Shown here piece by piece: positions 45,020 through 56,989 of a stretch of 64,000 nucleotides of DNA (positions are counted from its first letter, which is position 1; each line of letters begins with the position of its first letter). This DNA is from Rheum nobile (lineage: Eukaryota; Streptophyta; Magnoliopsida; Caryophyllales; Polygonaceae). The translations under genes were made by a program, and so were the position numbers. A model generated the notes under the pieces. The model had not been told where the DNA came from and made no database searches. It saw only the letters and a program-made list of their open reading frames with translations. The DNA is taken from assembly GCA_027886185.1 (NCBI GenBank), contig WOAB01000124.1, positions 2,790,001-2,854,000 on the forward strand, in the 5' to 3' direction.

Positions 45020-48000
45020 GAACAAAAAAACGGATGTATAATCCATGAGAAATTGGATAGAGTCTTGATTTATCATCATATCTTACAATGATATTTCGAT
45101 ATTTATACCAAATATTATGCATTTATTAGTTCTGATCAATATCCAATATTAATTGAATTAATTACGACAATTTTTTTTTTAAATCAATCCTTCAAATTTG
45201 AAAAAAATTGGATGATCAAAAAAGATTTTAGAAACGTCGTCAAACAAGCTTGGAAAATAAACTATCATGGATTTAGAATGTATAATCTAGTGTCCAAGAC
45301 ACAACTATTAAAAAACATGCTAAAATTTGAAACAAAAGTACATTTGATAATGTATTCACCCAACTCCAAAATATTGAGAAACAACTCTATACTAATTCTA
45401 GCTATTTTCATAAAATTGCAAGTGGAAGAAGGAATATAAAAATCATAAAGGAAATCAAAATCCAAGAAGGAACTAACATTATTGGTGAAGAAAATATTAG
45501 AAATGAAATCAGAAATGACTTTATAAAGAGATTCAGAAGTGAAGAAATGAATGAGAGATTACTACGTGAGAACCTTGAACTAATTCAATCTGAAATCTTA
45601 ACAGAAGAAAATATAGAACTAACAAGAAATGTCTCTAATGAAGAGATCAAGAATGATGTTTTTGACATCGGATTAGATAAATCTCCTGGACTAGATGGTA
45701 TGACAGCAGAATTCTATCAAAAATATTGGGATATTGTAGGTCCTTTTGTGATTCAAACAGTTAAGAGCTTTTTTCTTTCAGGAAAATTACTAAAACAAAT
45801 CAATCATACATTTATATTGTTGATACTAAAATGCAATAATCCGAACTCTACGAACCATTATAGACCTATTAGTCCATGTTCTACAATTTATAAGATTATA
45901 TCGAAAATATTAACAACAAGACTGAAAATGACTATGGAAAAATTAATTCATCCTTTGCAATGAGCCTTTGTAGCAAACAGAGCTATTCAAGATAACATTT
46001 TAATAGCTCATGAAATTTTTCATTCCTTTAAATCAAAACAAGGAACCGAAGGATTCATAGTTCTTAAACTAGACATGGAAAAAGCCTATGATAGAATTGA
46101 ATGAAAATTTATTATTCAAATCATGAAAAAATTTGGTTTTCATGAAAAATGTATTAACTGGATTAAAGAGTGTATTACGACTGTATCATTCTCAGTGCTA
46201 GTCAACAATGGCCCTACGGAAATTTTCAAACCAACAAGAGGACTTAGACATGGAGACCCCATATCACCCTTTCTCTTTATCTTAGGATCTGAAATCCTAG
46301 CTCGAAAACTACAACGAGCATCTGATAGACCTCGAAAACCTATCGGGTTTCAAATATCTAGACATGGAACTCGCCAACTCGGTTTCCTTTTTTGGCTTTT
46401 GCGGATGACATTATGATATTCTCAAAAGCCAAACAAGAAAACTGTAAAGAAATCAAGAAAATAGTGGATGAATACTATCAAATATCTGGACAAAAAGTAA
46501 ACTTTCATAAATTTGCCTTCCAAGTTACGAAGAAGGTAACCAATATAAAAAAATTGGCAATCCAATGAATACTTACAATAACAAACATGATATCCATTGA
46601 AAAATATCTAGGATGTTTTATCATTAACGGTAGGATCAATTCTAATACATTTGTTGATCTTTTGATTAGTATACAACAACAACTAACTAAATAGAAAGCA
46701 AATTACTTATCTCAAGCAGGGCAAACAACACTAATCAAAGCAAATCTTGCATCTAGACCTAACTACCTGATGCAAAGTTTTATGTTACCAACACATACAC
46801 ATAATGAACTGGATAAACTAAACAGAACCTTTTTCTGGAATAAGGATCCCTCGTACAAACCATTTATAGGTTGGGAAAAGATTTGTAAACCACCTCAACA
46901 AGGAGGACTTGGATTAATAAAATCAAAGGATATGAACAAAGCACTACAATTTAAATTGTTGTGGAAAATCTTAGCCGAACCAGACAATTATTGGGTGAAA
47001 ATTATAACCGAAAAATACCTAAAAACACAACATATATTACATTATGTGAAACAAGGAAATTGTTCTTGACAGTGGTCCAAAATGATTAAACGAATTCAAA
47101 AAAGGACTCATTTGGCAAGTTGAAAATGGTAGAACCATTAAATTATGGACTGACATATGGTTCTCTACAACTCATTTATGTGACATTATAAACATACAAC
47201 CAATTCAGAATAAAGATGCTTTGGTGTCAGATTTTATTTTACCAAATAATACTTGAAACAAGGAAAAGATTGAACAAATTTTACCAACTCAGATATCTAA
47301 GCAAATAATATCCACTCCAATACCCTTAAACAATATACAAGACAAAATATACTGGGAAGCCAGTAAAAATGGATGGTTTTCAACAAAATATGCCATGAAT
47401 ATGATCAACAAAAACAAAAGATATACAGAGTATGATTCTTCATGGATTTGGAAATGAGATACTTATCCTAAAATAAAAAAGTTCCTCTAGAAAATTATGA
47501 AAAATGGGATTCCAACTAAAGCTAGACTAGCTGAAAAAGGAGTAGCACTCCCTCAGGGATGTGTCCGGTGTAATGCACAAAACGAAGATTCAAATCACAT
47601 GTTATTCCAGTGTAGTCATACACTAAAAACCATAGAAAAAATGAACAACCACACACATGGAATTATTAGAACCCTTAATACAGTTAACAAAAAATCCTAT
47701 GAAATTATTGAGGAAATTCGACAGAAAATTGATAGAGCACAATTTGTAGAATTAGTACTCTCTTGGTGGAAAATCTGGTTCTATAGAAACAACACAGTTT
47801 TAGGAGACCAAGTAATGATACTAATATGATAAAAGATGTACCTACTTACATTAAAAATCAAATCCATAACTGAAAACAAACAAAGACCTGAAACTCAGAC
47901 TGTTTGGATGAGCCTAAACAAAAAAGGAACAATAACAACAAAAATAGACGATCAAAGAAGAAATGGAAAAAATCTCCGGATAATGTTATTAAAATTAATA

Positions 48001-48482
48001 CAGATGGATCTACCAAGACTAATGGTGACTCTAGCTATGGATTCATTTTCCGAAATAGTAAAGGCGAACCAATTCACATTTTTGGAGAAAAGTGTGGAAT
48101 ATCAACCCCGTTAAAAACAGAAACACTTGCAATCAGGAATGCTCTGGTTAGAGCCTATGCATTAGGTCTTAACAATATTCACCTTGAATGTGACAACCTT
48201 ACTATTGTAAACGTCCTGAAAAAGATCCGGCACTGTCCATGTGATATTGAAATTTTAATTTCTGATATCCTTTGTGTTTTACAACTGTTTTCTTCAGTGC
48301 AAATCTTTCATGTCTTCCGAGAAACAAATGTTACGGCCGACTGTATTGCGAAGCTGGGGCAGCAGAGGTCTTTGGAAGATATTCGAGCCAATTTAGAACT
48401 TTTAGTTCTCATCCGTAAGGATGCTATAGATTGAGAAACTGTTTCGTATGTGGTTTCCGTCTAATTTTTACCTTATAAAAAA
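45020..48482 (+). mobile_element. L1-type LINE, 5'-truncated, with decayed ORF2
   Basis: ORF2 remains in order: spacer (45210-45440), reverse transcriptase with DKSPGLDGMTAEFYQKYW, ILLILKCNNPNSTNHYRPIS and GLRHGDPISPFLFIL, catalytic AFADD (about 46394-46408, in a shifted frame), zf-RVT-like cysteine region (CVRCNAQNEDSNHMLFQCSH, about 47560) and RNase H (INTDGSTKTNGDSSYGFIFR to 48434). TGG-to-TGA type stops (45961 and 46102) and frameshifts break it. ORF1 and the endonuclease are missing. A short A run ends it. Flanks AATGTATATATCTCTTTCC (45001-45019) and AATGTATATATATCTCTTCC (48483-48502) are a slightly diverged target duplication. Confidence 0.88.
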
Positions 48483-48834
48483 AATGTATATATATCTCTT
48501 CCATCATAAAAGTTGTTTGCAACTCGTGTAATCATATCAATCAAGTTGCATGTATCGATTTTAGTTCAACTAATTTTACGGTAGCTTTGTCTTTTGGTTC
48601 AACTATTTTATACTGTATTATAGGTTTTATTCCATGTAATAGACTAGCTAGCTTATATGATTTTCCAACAATCAATTGTATAAAGGGTATTTAGCTCAAT
48701 TTGGTTGATAAGTTAAGAGGTATTTGGCTCAAATCAAATTCTTAAGATAGATAATTAGTGAGGTTGCAAGATGGTTTTGCTATGTTCATTGGTCATTTTT
48801 TGGGTTTGAGTAGGAGTAATTAACTTCCAATTAC

Positions 48835-49033
48835 CACTTAGATCTAGCGGATTGAGAGGCTAGATTTTCTTAAGCGTTTGTTCAGAGTTCGAATTTGAAT
48901 CTCGTTGACGGCGTATATGGAAAAACTGAATTGGGAGGGTCGCCCCAATAACCCATCAAAGACCTTTGCAGTACCCGGTCTGGACGTAAAGTAGCTCATG
49001 CCCATCGAACCAGACGAAAGATTAAAAAAAAAA
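48835..49033 (+). mobile_element. tRNA-derived SINE candidate
   Basis: Has an A-box-like TAGCGGATTGAG (48845) and a B-box-like AGTTCGAATTT (48886), about 40 bases apart as in RNA polymerase III promoters, and ends in an A run (49024-49033). The 3' part (CCGGTCTGGACGTAAAGTAG, then ATCGAACCAGACGAAAGATT) resembles the insertion at 62295-62398. A target duplication was not identified; the left border is approximate. Confidence 0.6.
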
Positions 49034-51575
49034 CATTTTAAACTCTAATCTTTTAATTTTTTATCTTAATTTTCCATACACTTTGGGTTCGTTTGGATTC
49101 CAAAAATAATGTATTAAATTGCATTATCTTGCATTAAATTAGTAATTTAATGCAATTTCATATAAAATAATACAATTTAATACATTATCTTAGGATATCC
49201 AAACGGACTATTTGTAAACTTTTCTCCACCAATTAAATCTTGTTAGCTTTTTCTGAAGAAACATTACTTGTGTTGCTGATCATTCTTTATTATACCACTT
49301 TATCCATCTATATCTATCTATATTTAAAAGTTAGCATTTAGGTCATTGAATGCTAACTTTAAAAGACAAAACCAATATTTTCCCTCTTAATTACACCTTA
49401 GAATTATCACATATTAAATCAACACAAAATATTAAAATTAGAAGAAAGATTTTTGGGCTAAATAACAACGTATAAAATATATAATAATATACTCCTAATT
49501 CTAATAGAATCTCTCTAATTATATATGCACCTACCTACTTATCTAATCTAATCAAACTTATTTTCAAAAAAAGAGTCTTAACATGCACTTACCTACTTAT
49601 GTAATCTAATCTTCTAATCTTATTTAATCATCATCAATATATATTTAAAAGTTGGTTTTCTTGCCAATTTAATGCCATCCTCCAAACACTTAAACTTAAA
49701 ACTTAAGCAGGCCTAGCCCAACAAATTGTGTGTTACATGGGTCAGAGACAACAATCTATATAACTAGCATTTTGGGCCTTGGGCCCAGTTGGATTACAAT
49801 AGCTATTACTGTTGCACTCCAAGTCAGACGTTAACATCCAACCTAAACGCCCTTCTCTCACTCTACGACGCCTCAACTAGCCTCTTTGAGCAACATCGGT
49901 GGCGACGACTAACGAATACACAACCCTTCGCCTCTTTCCGGTAGGTAGCTATTATCGTCTTGCGTATGATTGTATGATTATTTTTGAGTTCCTTTCCAAT
50001 TTCTCGATAGTCGATTGTGGATTTTGATGTTGAGTCGGCTAAACCCTAATGCAGCTCTGAGTGTGAAATCATTTGAGAGGGATTTTGTGGGAGATGGTGT
50101 TCAGATCAAGGGAAACGATGAAGAAAATCCTGAAGAATGTGGGGGAAGGTAAAGTGGATCCCAACCTTTCGATCCTTTTCTTTTGTTCTGCGAAAATCTG
50201 GATGCGATTCTTGCAATCGCCGCGATTTCGTGACACTGATGACCACGATCTATCTTGCGCATGGCTTTCGCATGATATGCAATTAAGAGAAGATGCGATC
50301 TCCATGTTATCCTGCTTCACAATTCCACAATTTATTTTATTTACTGCAGATTAGGTACTGTTTGCAATTCGCTGATATTGCTGATCTTGATTTTTCTTTT
50401 TTTTGTTAAACAGATGCAAATATGAGGATATGCGATTTCAAACCGCAACACTCTTTCTAGGTTAGTGTTTGTTCGAGATGAGGATATTTATGATATGAAA
50501 TGCCATTTTAGGTTTTTATTGGGAATTTTACTGGAAAATGTTGTCGTTTGTTTCTATTGATTTGCATTTATTCTTTGGTTTCTGTTTTTATAGATTTGAA
50601 CAAGCCACATATAAATCTGGCTTGGTCAGTGAACAATCAGCTTTCAAGAACTTTTAGTTTAAAACAACACTTCATGGAACATGATTTGGGATTTAGATGC
50701 TCTATAAACTTGGTGTTGTTTGGCTTGAAAAAAAGATAATTTGGCGTTTTAATCATACAATTTGATTAAAATGCCAAATTATCTTCTATTTCATAGATTC
50801 ATAAGCAACTTATGTGATATTTTCCTGATGTAAATAACATAGTTTGCTCTTTCCTCTTTGTGATATTAGTCAAAGTGGAAGGCTGATGTATAACTGTATA
50901 ACTGAGATATTTGCTTTTGTCCTAAGATTATCAGATTCAGATAATCTTAACTGTTATTTTGGTATTTGAGGTTTTGATTGTTCATCAACATCTAATCTTT
51001 CAGATACATGTTGAAGAGGGTCAACTTAATCTGAATTTCCAAATAATTCCAGGTATGATGATATTATGTTGGTTAGTGCTGTATTTGGGCTTCTTTTGTC
51101 TACTAAATCTTTCCACACTCCTTATTCACTGTAGGGCTAATTGAAGACCATGGGTCTTTTGCTTGGATATTATGCATCCTTGTATTATTGATGATGTCAA
51201 ATTTGCTGCTAACATTTTTTCTCGATTACTTTGCTCTTGCATTTTAAATGTTGAAGCTTTAAAAACCTTTTATGCATTAATCACTGTTGGTATACAAATT
51301 TAAGAACATGAGACTTTTGCGGGATATTACGCCTCCTTGTAGTAACTTTTGTAATGTCACACTTTCCCAATTACTGTTCTACTCCCTTTCTTAGCTGGTG
51401 CTTTTCTTTTGCTTTTTAAATGGAGGAATTTACTTTAAGGATGCATAATATCCAATCATGATAAAATTGTGAAGGTGGATATTGCATATTAGGGATATAG
51501 AATTTGCTGCTAGCCTTTTTAATGTTGCACTTTCCTGATTACTTTTCTTTTCTTGTTTGATTGTGTTGTATTCAG

Positions 51576-54300
51576 GTCTGTTGGCAAGACACAAATGAAT
51601 GAACAGTCATCAAGAAGTCATTTTGTGTTTACACTACGAATTTCTGGTGTCAATGAGGTAGAGCTCTGTAATATCCCTCATTTTGTAAGGGTGATTTTGA
51701 ATTTTCTAATGCATGTATTACAAGTCAGATTAAATTCAGAGAAGTACGAACATTCTATGCAATGTGTGACCTCTGTAATATTTTTCTGAGTAATATAAAA
51801 TACAGTTAAGGTATCTTTGGGTTAAAAGGGTCGTTCGTGTACGAATATATTTAACCCGGAGTTAAGAATATTTTTACCCCTTGGTAAAAACGACAAAACG
51901 GGTCAAAGGGGGCAAAATTGGCCTTGACCGCACCCTGGCCGCACCCGCGGCGAAGGCCAATGCCAGTGGCGGTCACGAGTCGGCCACCGCACCCCCACAG
52001 CACCCTGGCCGCACCCCACGGTGAGGCGCTGTCGCTTCGCAAGTTGCACTGCAACTCGACGGCAGCAGAACCTAGCCTTGGTGACTCACCTAGGCTACGC
52101 CTGATTGTCGGGACACCTCTTGGTTGTTGTCTCCTGAGTGTAAGCTGCCTGGTTGGCCTATAAAAGGAGGGAGGGAGCTGAGGAAGAGGGCCATAACTCA
52201 GCTGCAACTTCACCCCCTTCCTCTAGAAATCTCCATTGTCGTGCCAAGTTTTGAGCTTTGTTTGAGAAGTGATCGAACCCCCTTTGAGTGTTTACAAAGG
52301 TGATCTTAAGTGGTGTTCAAAGGCCTAAGAAGGTCGGGGATCGAACCACAAACGAATCGAAGGCGAACGAATCAAATTGGGTGAATTCGCCATCGAAGCT
52401 GTCAAAAGCTCGCCACTAGCGCCTGACCGCACCCGCGGCAAGGGCTCCACCGCACCCGCGGTGAGCCTTGTCCGGGGTGTGTGTTCTTGGGTGTTTGGCT
52501 TTGGGCGAGGCTTGACCCCTTTGATTCCTTCCTTATTCTTTTAGATTCATATATGTAGATATTGAATCTAAACTTAGGGTCTCGTTATGGGTCGTTCCAG
52601 AGGGATTTAATATCCAGAATTTGTCCCAGTTTCAGACTCGGAAACCGTTATCTCTAAGCTTGTTAAAGCTTCGTCTAATCTAAGGCAAGTGGCGGTTCGC
52701 TCTTGCTTATCATTCCATATTTCCATTAATTATCAATAGTTTGATTGTTAATTAATTTGGAATGATTTACTGTTTTGTTGGGATCAATTTTGATAAATGA
52801 TATGGATTAAGAATATGATATTATAATAGGTTGTATATCTGTTAGAACAACGTTATTATGAATATCTATATTATTATGATATTAGCCTGGAGGGCTTTGA
52901 TATGATTATTACTGTGTTGAACTGTTTAGTTAGCACGAGTATTTGTAGGAGCGATGGACTATTCGAGGTCCAGTCATTTCTGGATAATGATTAATGGTGC
53001 AAAGGGTGATAAACCCAAAAACCATTTGGTGGGTCATGACCGATCTCTATACTCGGGTATAGAGATGGTGGCACTTAACTGATGCTACAAATCTTGTGAT
53101 TCGTCCCATTCAGGAGTATGTCCCTCATGGCGAAACATATATCTTATATGTCCCTCATGATGAAACATATACTCAATATATGTCCCTCATGGCGAAACAT
53201 ATATTTAAAAGTCTATAATGTGATGCGCGTTTTGGAATTTAAATAAGATAAGTGTCGTCGTAGAACATGATTAATATACCTCAGACGAGTAGTGCAACTA
53301 GGGAATAGTGCAGCTAGAAAAGCTCATCTTGACTTTGATCAGAGTACCGTTCTCTTTCCGATCTGAATTCGCATTAAGCGGTGAGGTTGGTCGTGAACCG
53401 AAACATCAAGTCGTTTTTGAACGCTTATATGATTAATTAATGTTTCCCAACATTTATCATATTTCTGATAAGACTCAATTCGTTGAAGTCTTCTTTGGGA
53501 TTGATTTCTGTGAGACTTGGTCTTTCAGAATCTTCTCTTGATCATGCCTCTTCATATGTTTCAATAGAGTATGGTGGTTGACTATCGTTATCGGTTTTGA
53601 TTCGAGGAGCGATGAGTTTAACCTAATACGACTACTTCGAACCACTCTGCTTTGTACCCTTGCATAGTCTTTCATTAGACTAACCAACTGTAATTGTTCT
53701 CTGCATGGTTGGCTGGTGTCATCCGTTCGATTCGGCACATCAGATAAGAATCCGAGAAACAAAGGCTAGAACGACTATAAAAGCAAACGGTGTTTTAATG
53801 GATTTATCAGGTTGCGATCCTTGGCGGGTGATCATTACGATCAAGACCCTTGTATTTATACTTTGCAAAGACTTCCGCTGATTACTCTGTTTTGTCCTAT
53901 GGGGATTGAGATGTAATCCCCAGACATATGTTTTAACCAAAGATTTTGGTGTTTACATCATGATTGTTGTTTATGATTTGTATTTAAACCGGTAAAGCCT
54001 GGGGTGGCTTCGACGTGGAAACCGAGGTCACTAGCGGTAATACCTTTCCAAATGGGTTACGATTTGGGGGTGTTACAAGCTCTGCCTTAGTTGTGTCTCA
54101 GTTTACTTGGCATTTGCTTTTCTAATACTCATATTTCGGATTTTTTTTAGAACACCGAACAACAAGTTCAGGGTGTCTTAAATCTCATAGATCTTGCCAG
54201 AAGTGAATGACTCTCCAAGAGTGGGGCAACTAGGGAAAGATTGAAGGAGACCCAAGCAATCAACAAAAGCTTGTCTTGCTTGGCTGATTTAACTTCATTG
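51576..54300 (+). pseudogene. Kinesin-14 motor domain fragment
   Basis: Exon 51576-51657 reads SVGKTQMNEQSSRSHFVFTL followed by RISGVNE, the switch I region (SSRSH). Exon starting 54151 reads NTEQQVQGVLNLIDLARSE, then a TGA stop where the family has arginine, then LSKSGATRERLKETQAINKS, the switch II region. The DLAGSE motif has become DLARSE. The sequence matches C-terminal-motor (ATK/KATA-type) kinesins best. The remainder of the motor and the whole coiled coil are absent, so this is a fragment. The intron between the two exons holds a 2.4-kb solo LTR. Confidence 0.85.
51667..54077 (+). mobile_element. Solo LTR (2.41 kb) with 5-bp target duplication
   Basis: Begins TGTAATATCCCTCATTTT and ends GGGGGTGTTACA. 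Flanked on both sides by AGCTC (51662-51666 and 54078-54082). TATA box within GGCCTATAAAAGG (about 52158-52164). There is no primer site or internal region beside it, so it is a solo LTR left by recombination. Same family as 227-2474, opposite orientation. It lies in the intron of the kinesin fragment, its left duplication only four bases after the exon end. Confidence 0.92.
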
Positions 54301-54393
54301 TGTGGAAATCTTCTTGCTGCTGACATTTATGCAAGTAAGATTTGTGTCGTGCATGCAATATCATTTCTTTATTGATGGAAACTATATTTGCAG

Positions 54394-54528
54394 GTAAGAC
54401 ACCGTTTAAGAAAAGATCATGGTATTGAAGGTGGAATTCCAGTAGTTTTTTCATTAGAGCAACCAAAGGTGAAGTTACTTCCATTCAAGGGCCCAAGTGG
54501 AGAAGAGGAAAATCCTTCAGATTATCAA
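54394..54528 (+). pseudogene. Single exon of a TcdA-like E1/ThiF-fold enzyme gene
   Basis: A 45-codon open exon with AG before it and GTAAGA after it encodes VRHRLRKDHGIEGGIPVVFS followed by LEQPKVKLLPFKGPSG and EEENPSDYQ. This matches a stretch of plant proteins related to tRNA threonylcarbamoyladenosine dehydratase (TcdA/CsdL type). Neighbouring exons of that gene were not found: the upstream neighbour is kinesin. The match is by recollection of the family, and the fragment cannot work alone. Confidence 0.65.
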
Positions 54529-54825
54529 GTAAGAACCTTGACTGGCTTAAACTGATTAATTATGGTTTTCTTTTATTCCTTTCTATGTTCTGTTATTCCA
54601 ATTGAAAAGCTTATACAAGACGATAATGTTCTCGAATTGTACTAACATATTACTGTGGAAGGACCAATTAGTGCTCACAATATTTTCTGGCATCACTTCT
54701 AGACCTTTTCATAATGGTCCATTTGTGCCACTTTTTAGAGATATTCGTTTCATTTCTATTTCATGTGAGCTATGCCATTATATAGGCTTAAATGACTGGG
54801 ATGTAATGCTTTCTTTTTCCAGAAT

Positions 54826-54970
54826 TGGGGCTTCAGAACTATATTGAGCATGTCTGGTATGATATTGTTATATACCTTGATGATGGTGATCTCTTACTTA
54901 CCAGGTGTCTGAATATAAGCTGGGATTCTGTCACTTTGAAGATTGAAATTGGATTCGATAATCTATCGTT
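54826..54970 (+). other. Possible unidentified exon fragment
   Basis: An open plus-strand stretch after a TTTCCAG acceptor-like site reads LGLQNYIEHVWYDIVIYLDD and continues about 30 residues. Composition is coding-like, but no family was recognised. A similar case is 55478-55547 (SAVEQLQVMASKRQHKVTAA) followed by 55663-55710 (SVNQLSSHFEAYTRRVT and stop), separated by a short GT-AG intron. Confidence 0.3.
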
Positions 54971-55810
54971 TACTCTTTGGGAAGGTAATTAAGTGTAAAG
55001 TCGAGTGGCAAAGTATATGTGTTAATATGTGACCTTGGAGCTCAATCACCATCATAATGGTAGCAAGCTATAGAATTATGTGTTCTTGCACCGTTTTTTT
55101 GTTGCTCTAAAATGTATGAATTCCTGATCTGGGTTGTTTCTATTTCTCAGGAAGTGGATCACTAGACATGATAAAAGATACGGGTAACCAAAATGCAGCA
55201 ACAATAACAAGTATGATTCCTCTAATATTTTATTGTAAACATTTTCTTCTGTACTTGTTTGTTGTCTTAGGTGTATCCTATTTGTGGATTGTGATGAAAT
55301 CTGAGAGTTTGCCTGTAATTTTGTTTCGTTTATCATTGTTGATTATCGATTTCTTGTGATATATAGCAGTTTGAAATGAGCATTCTGATCTGGCGTATCC
55401 TTTATATTGAGAAGAGAAGGAAAAGAAATGCTTCCAAGGACCACATGTATCTACTGTAAACTGTTGTGTTGGCAGTATCTGCTGTGGAGCAACTTCAGGT
55501 AATGGCTTCAAAGAGGCAACACAAAGTGACAGCTGCTCGGTTGGAGGTATAATGTTTTTAAGTTATAACAGACATGAATAGAGGATCTGGTGTTTTTCGA
55601 CTTATATTCAGTGGTTTCTAGAATTCATGACGCAATATTTTCTGAATGTTGTGTGTTGCAGTCAGTGAACCAATTGTCTAGCCACTTTGAAGCCTACACC
55701 AGACGTGTAACATAATTAAGAGGGAAGTTTATATATATCAGGAAAATCCTCAAGTCTCATGTTTTCTATGACTTTTCAAGGTAAAATTTCACCACAACGT
55801 GTCAACACAT

Positions 55811-55970
55811 TCACTTGATCAGGTCGTAGAGCACCACCTTGTAGGACAACGTGAAGTAAGGGAGGACGCGTTGCCAGGCAGATTGGTCTGTGCCGAAGCT
55901 TTGGGCGAACACTAGGTAGCGGTCGCCGGAGCCCACCACACAAATGTTCAACGGGTCGAGCAAGTTTGTT
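55811..55970 (-). pseudogene. Fragment of a D14/KAI2-like alpha/beta hydrolase gene
   Basis: Minus strand: LLDPLNICVVGSGDRYLVFA, QSFGTDQSAWQRVLPYFTLS, YKVVLYDLIK and a stop. This aligns with the first exon region of the strigolactone/karrikin receptor family (LNVxVVGSG, HGFGTDQSAW, VVLYDLV). The oxyanion-hole motif HGFG has become QSFG, and the protein stops before the catalytic serine, so it is non-functional. It lies opposite to the kinesin piece within the same Helitron candidate. Confidence 0.75.
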
Positions 55971-56989
55971 GGGAATACAATTCGAACATAAAAGGTTTGA
56001 TCAAATTTCAGTTAGTTGGGAATATGGGAAATTGATCATACTAATTATCTTCGAAACATTTATGTTCTATATATGTCCTTAATTTCAAATAATTATTATA
56101 TTTGGGCAAAGAATATATAAATATGATCTCTTTTTAAAGGGTCACTGCCAACATCTTGATTATTGGTGAGTTGCATTTCTTTGTTGTCTGTAGAGATTGA
56201 TAATGCTATGAGATGCCAACTTTAAGCAAAACAATTCCCTATAGACATTGATAATGCTATGAGATGCCAACTCGCAACTGTTTGAATAAAAAAGTTTAGA
56301 TATTTATTCATAGTCCTTCTTCCCTTCTCCCAAAAAATTTAGAAAGTGCAATCATCCTTGAATTCAAATATTTAAAATAATCAACTCAATTCAAATATTT
56401 AAAATATTCCACATCTAAGGAGTATCATTTACATGCAAACATAGAAGTAGAAGCGCGTATTACAAATAATATACGTCTAACCTAAAATAACGAATCATTT
56501 CATTGCATATCACATAATATATGTCTAACATTAAACAACGATCCATATATTACAAACTCATATTTATACCGTGACACTACATATACACAAATGGCACGTG
56601 CGAAGCACAAGCTTCGATATCTAGTAACCTATAAAGTTAACATTTTTTCCATCATTGAATGAATTTATGAATCTCACAATTGAGTTAGTTAACATTTATT
56701 TACGGTTTTAATTTAATTTAAATCCAATTTTAATCAGCCAAATACCTTTCACATTCCAACCTCTTTTTCCTACAGAACAAACTGACACTACAATCAATTG
56801 CAATTACATAGGGACATTACCACACAAAACTGTCCGCCTTCCGCATTCCTTTAATTTTTCACCCAAAATAACATATATATATATATATTTAATTTTCCTA
56901 AAATCTATCTAGCACGTAATGCTCATTCAGATAATTTAGAATCTAAAACCCAATTAAAATTTATCTGAGGTTTAATAATTTGTAATCTA

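Larger units (their letters stand above)
49317..56624 (+). mobile_element. Helitron-like element carrying host gene fragments (candidate)
   Basis: The proposed 5' end is A|TCTATATTTAAAAGTTAGC at 49317. The proposed 3' end is CTAG|T at 56621-56624, preceded by the small hairpin GTGC-GAA-GCAC (56597-56607), as in plant Helitrons (5' TC, 3' CTRR, hairpin about 10-15 bases upstream, insertion between A and T). The same type of 5' end recurs at about 59080. Between the ends lie exon pieces of a kinesin-14, a TcdA-like enzyme and a D14/KAI2-like hydrolase, partly with introns. Further GC-richer stretches may be other captured exons: 49850-49940 (5'-leader-like with a GTAGGT donor), 50085-50150, 51004-51052 and 55490-55720. 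No Rep/helicase is present. The two ends were paired by type and order, not by proof. Confidence 0.5.

Noticed and set aside
49850..55720. A single working gene spanning the kinesin and TcdA-like exons
   Set aside because: The exons belong to unrelated families, most of each protein is absent, the kinesin piece has a stop, and one further piece lies on the other strand.
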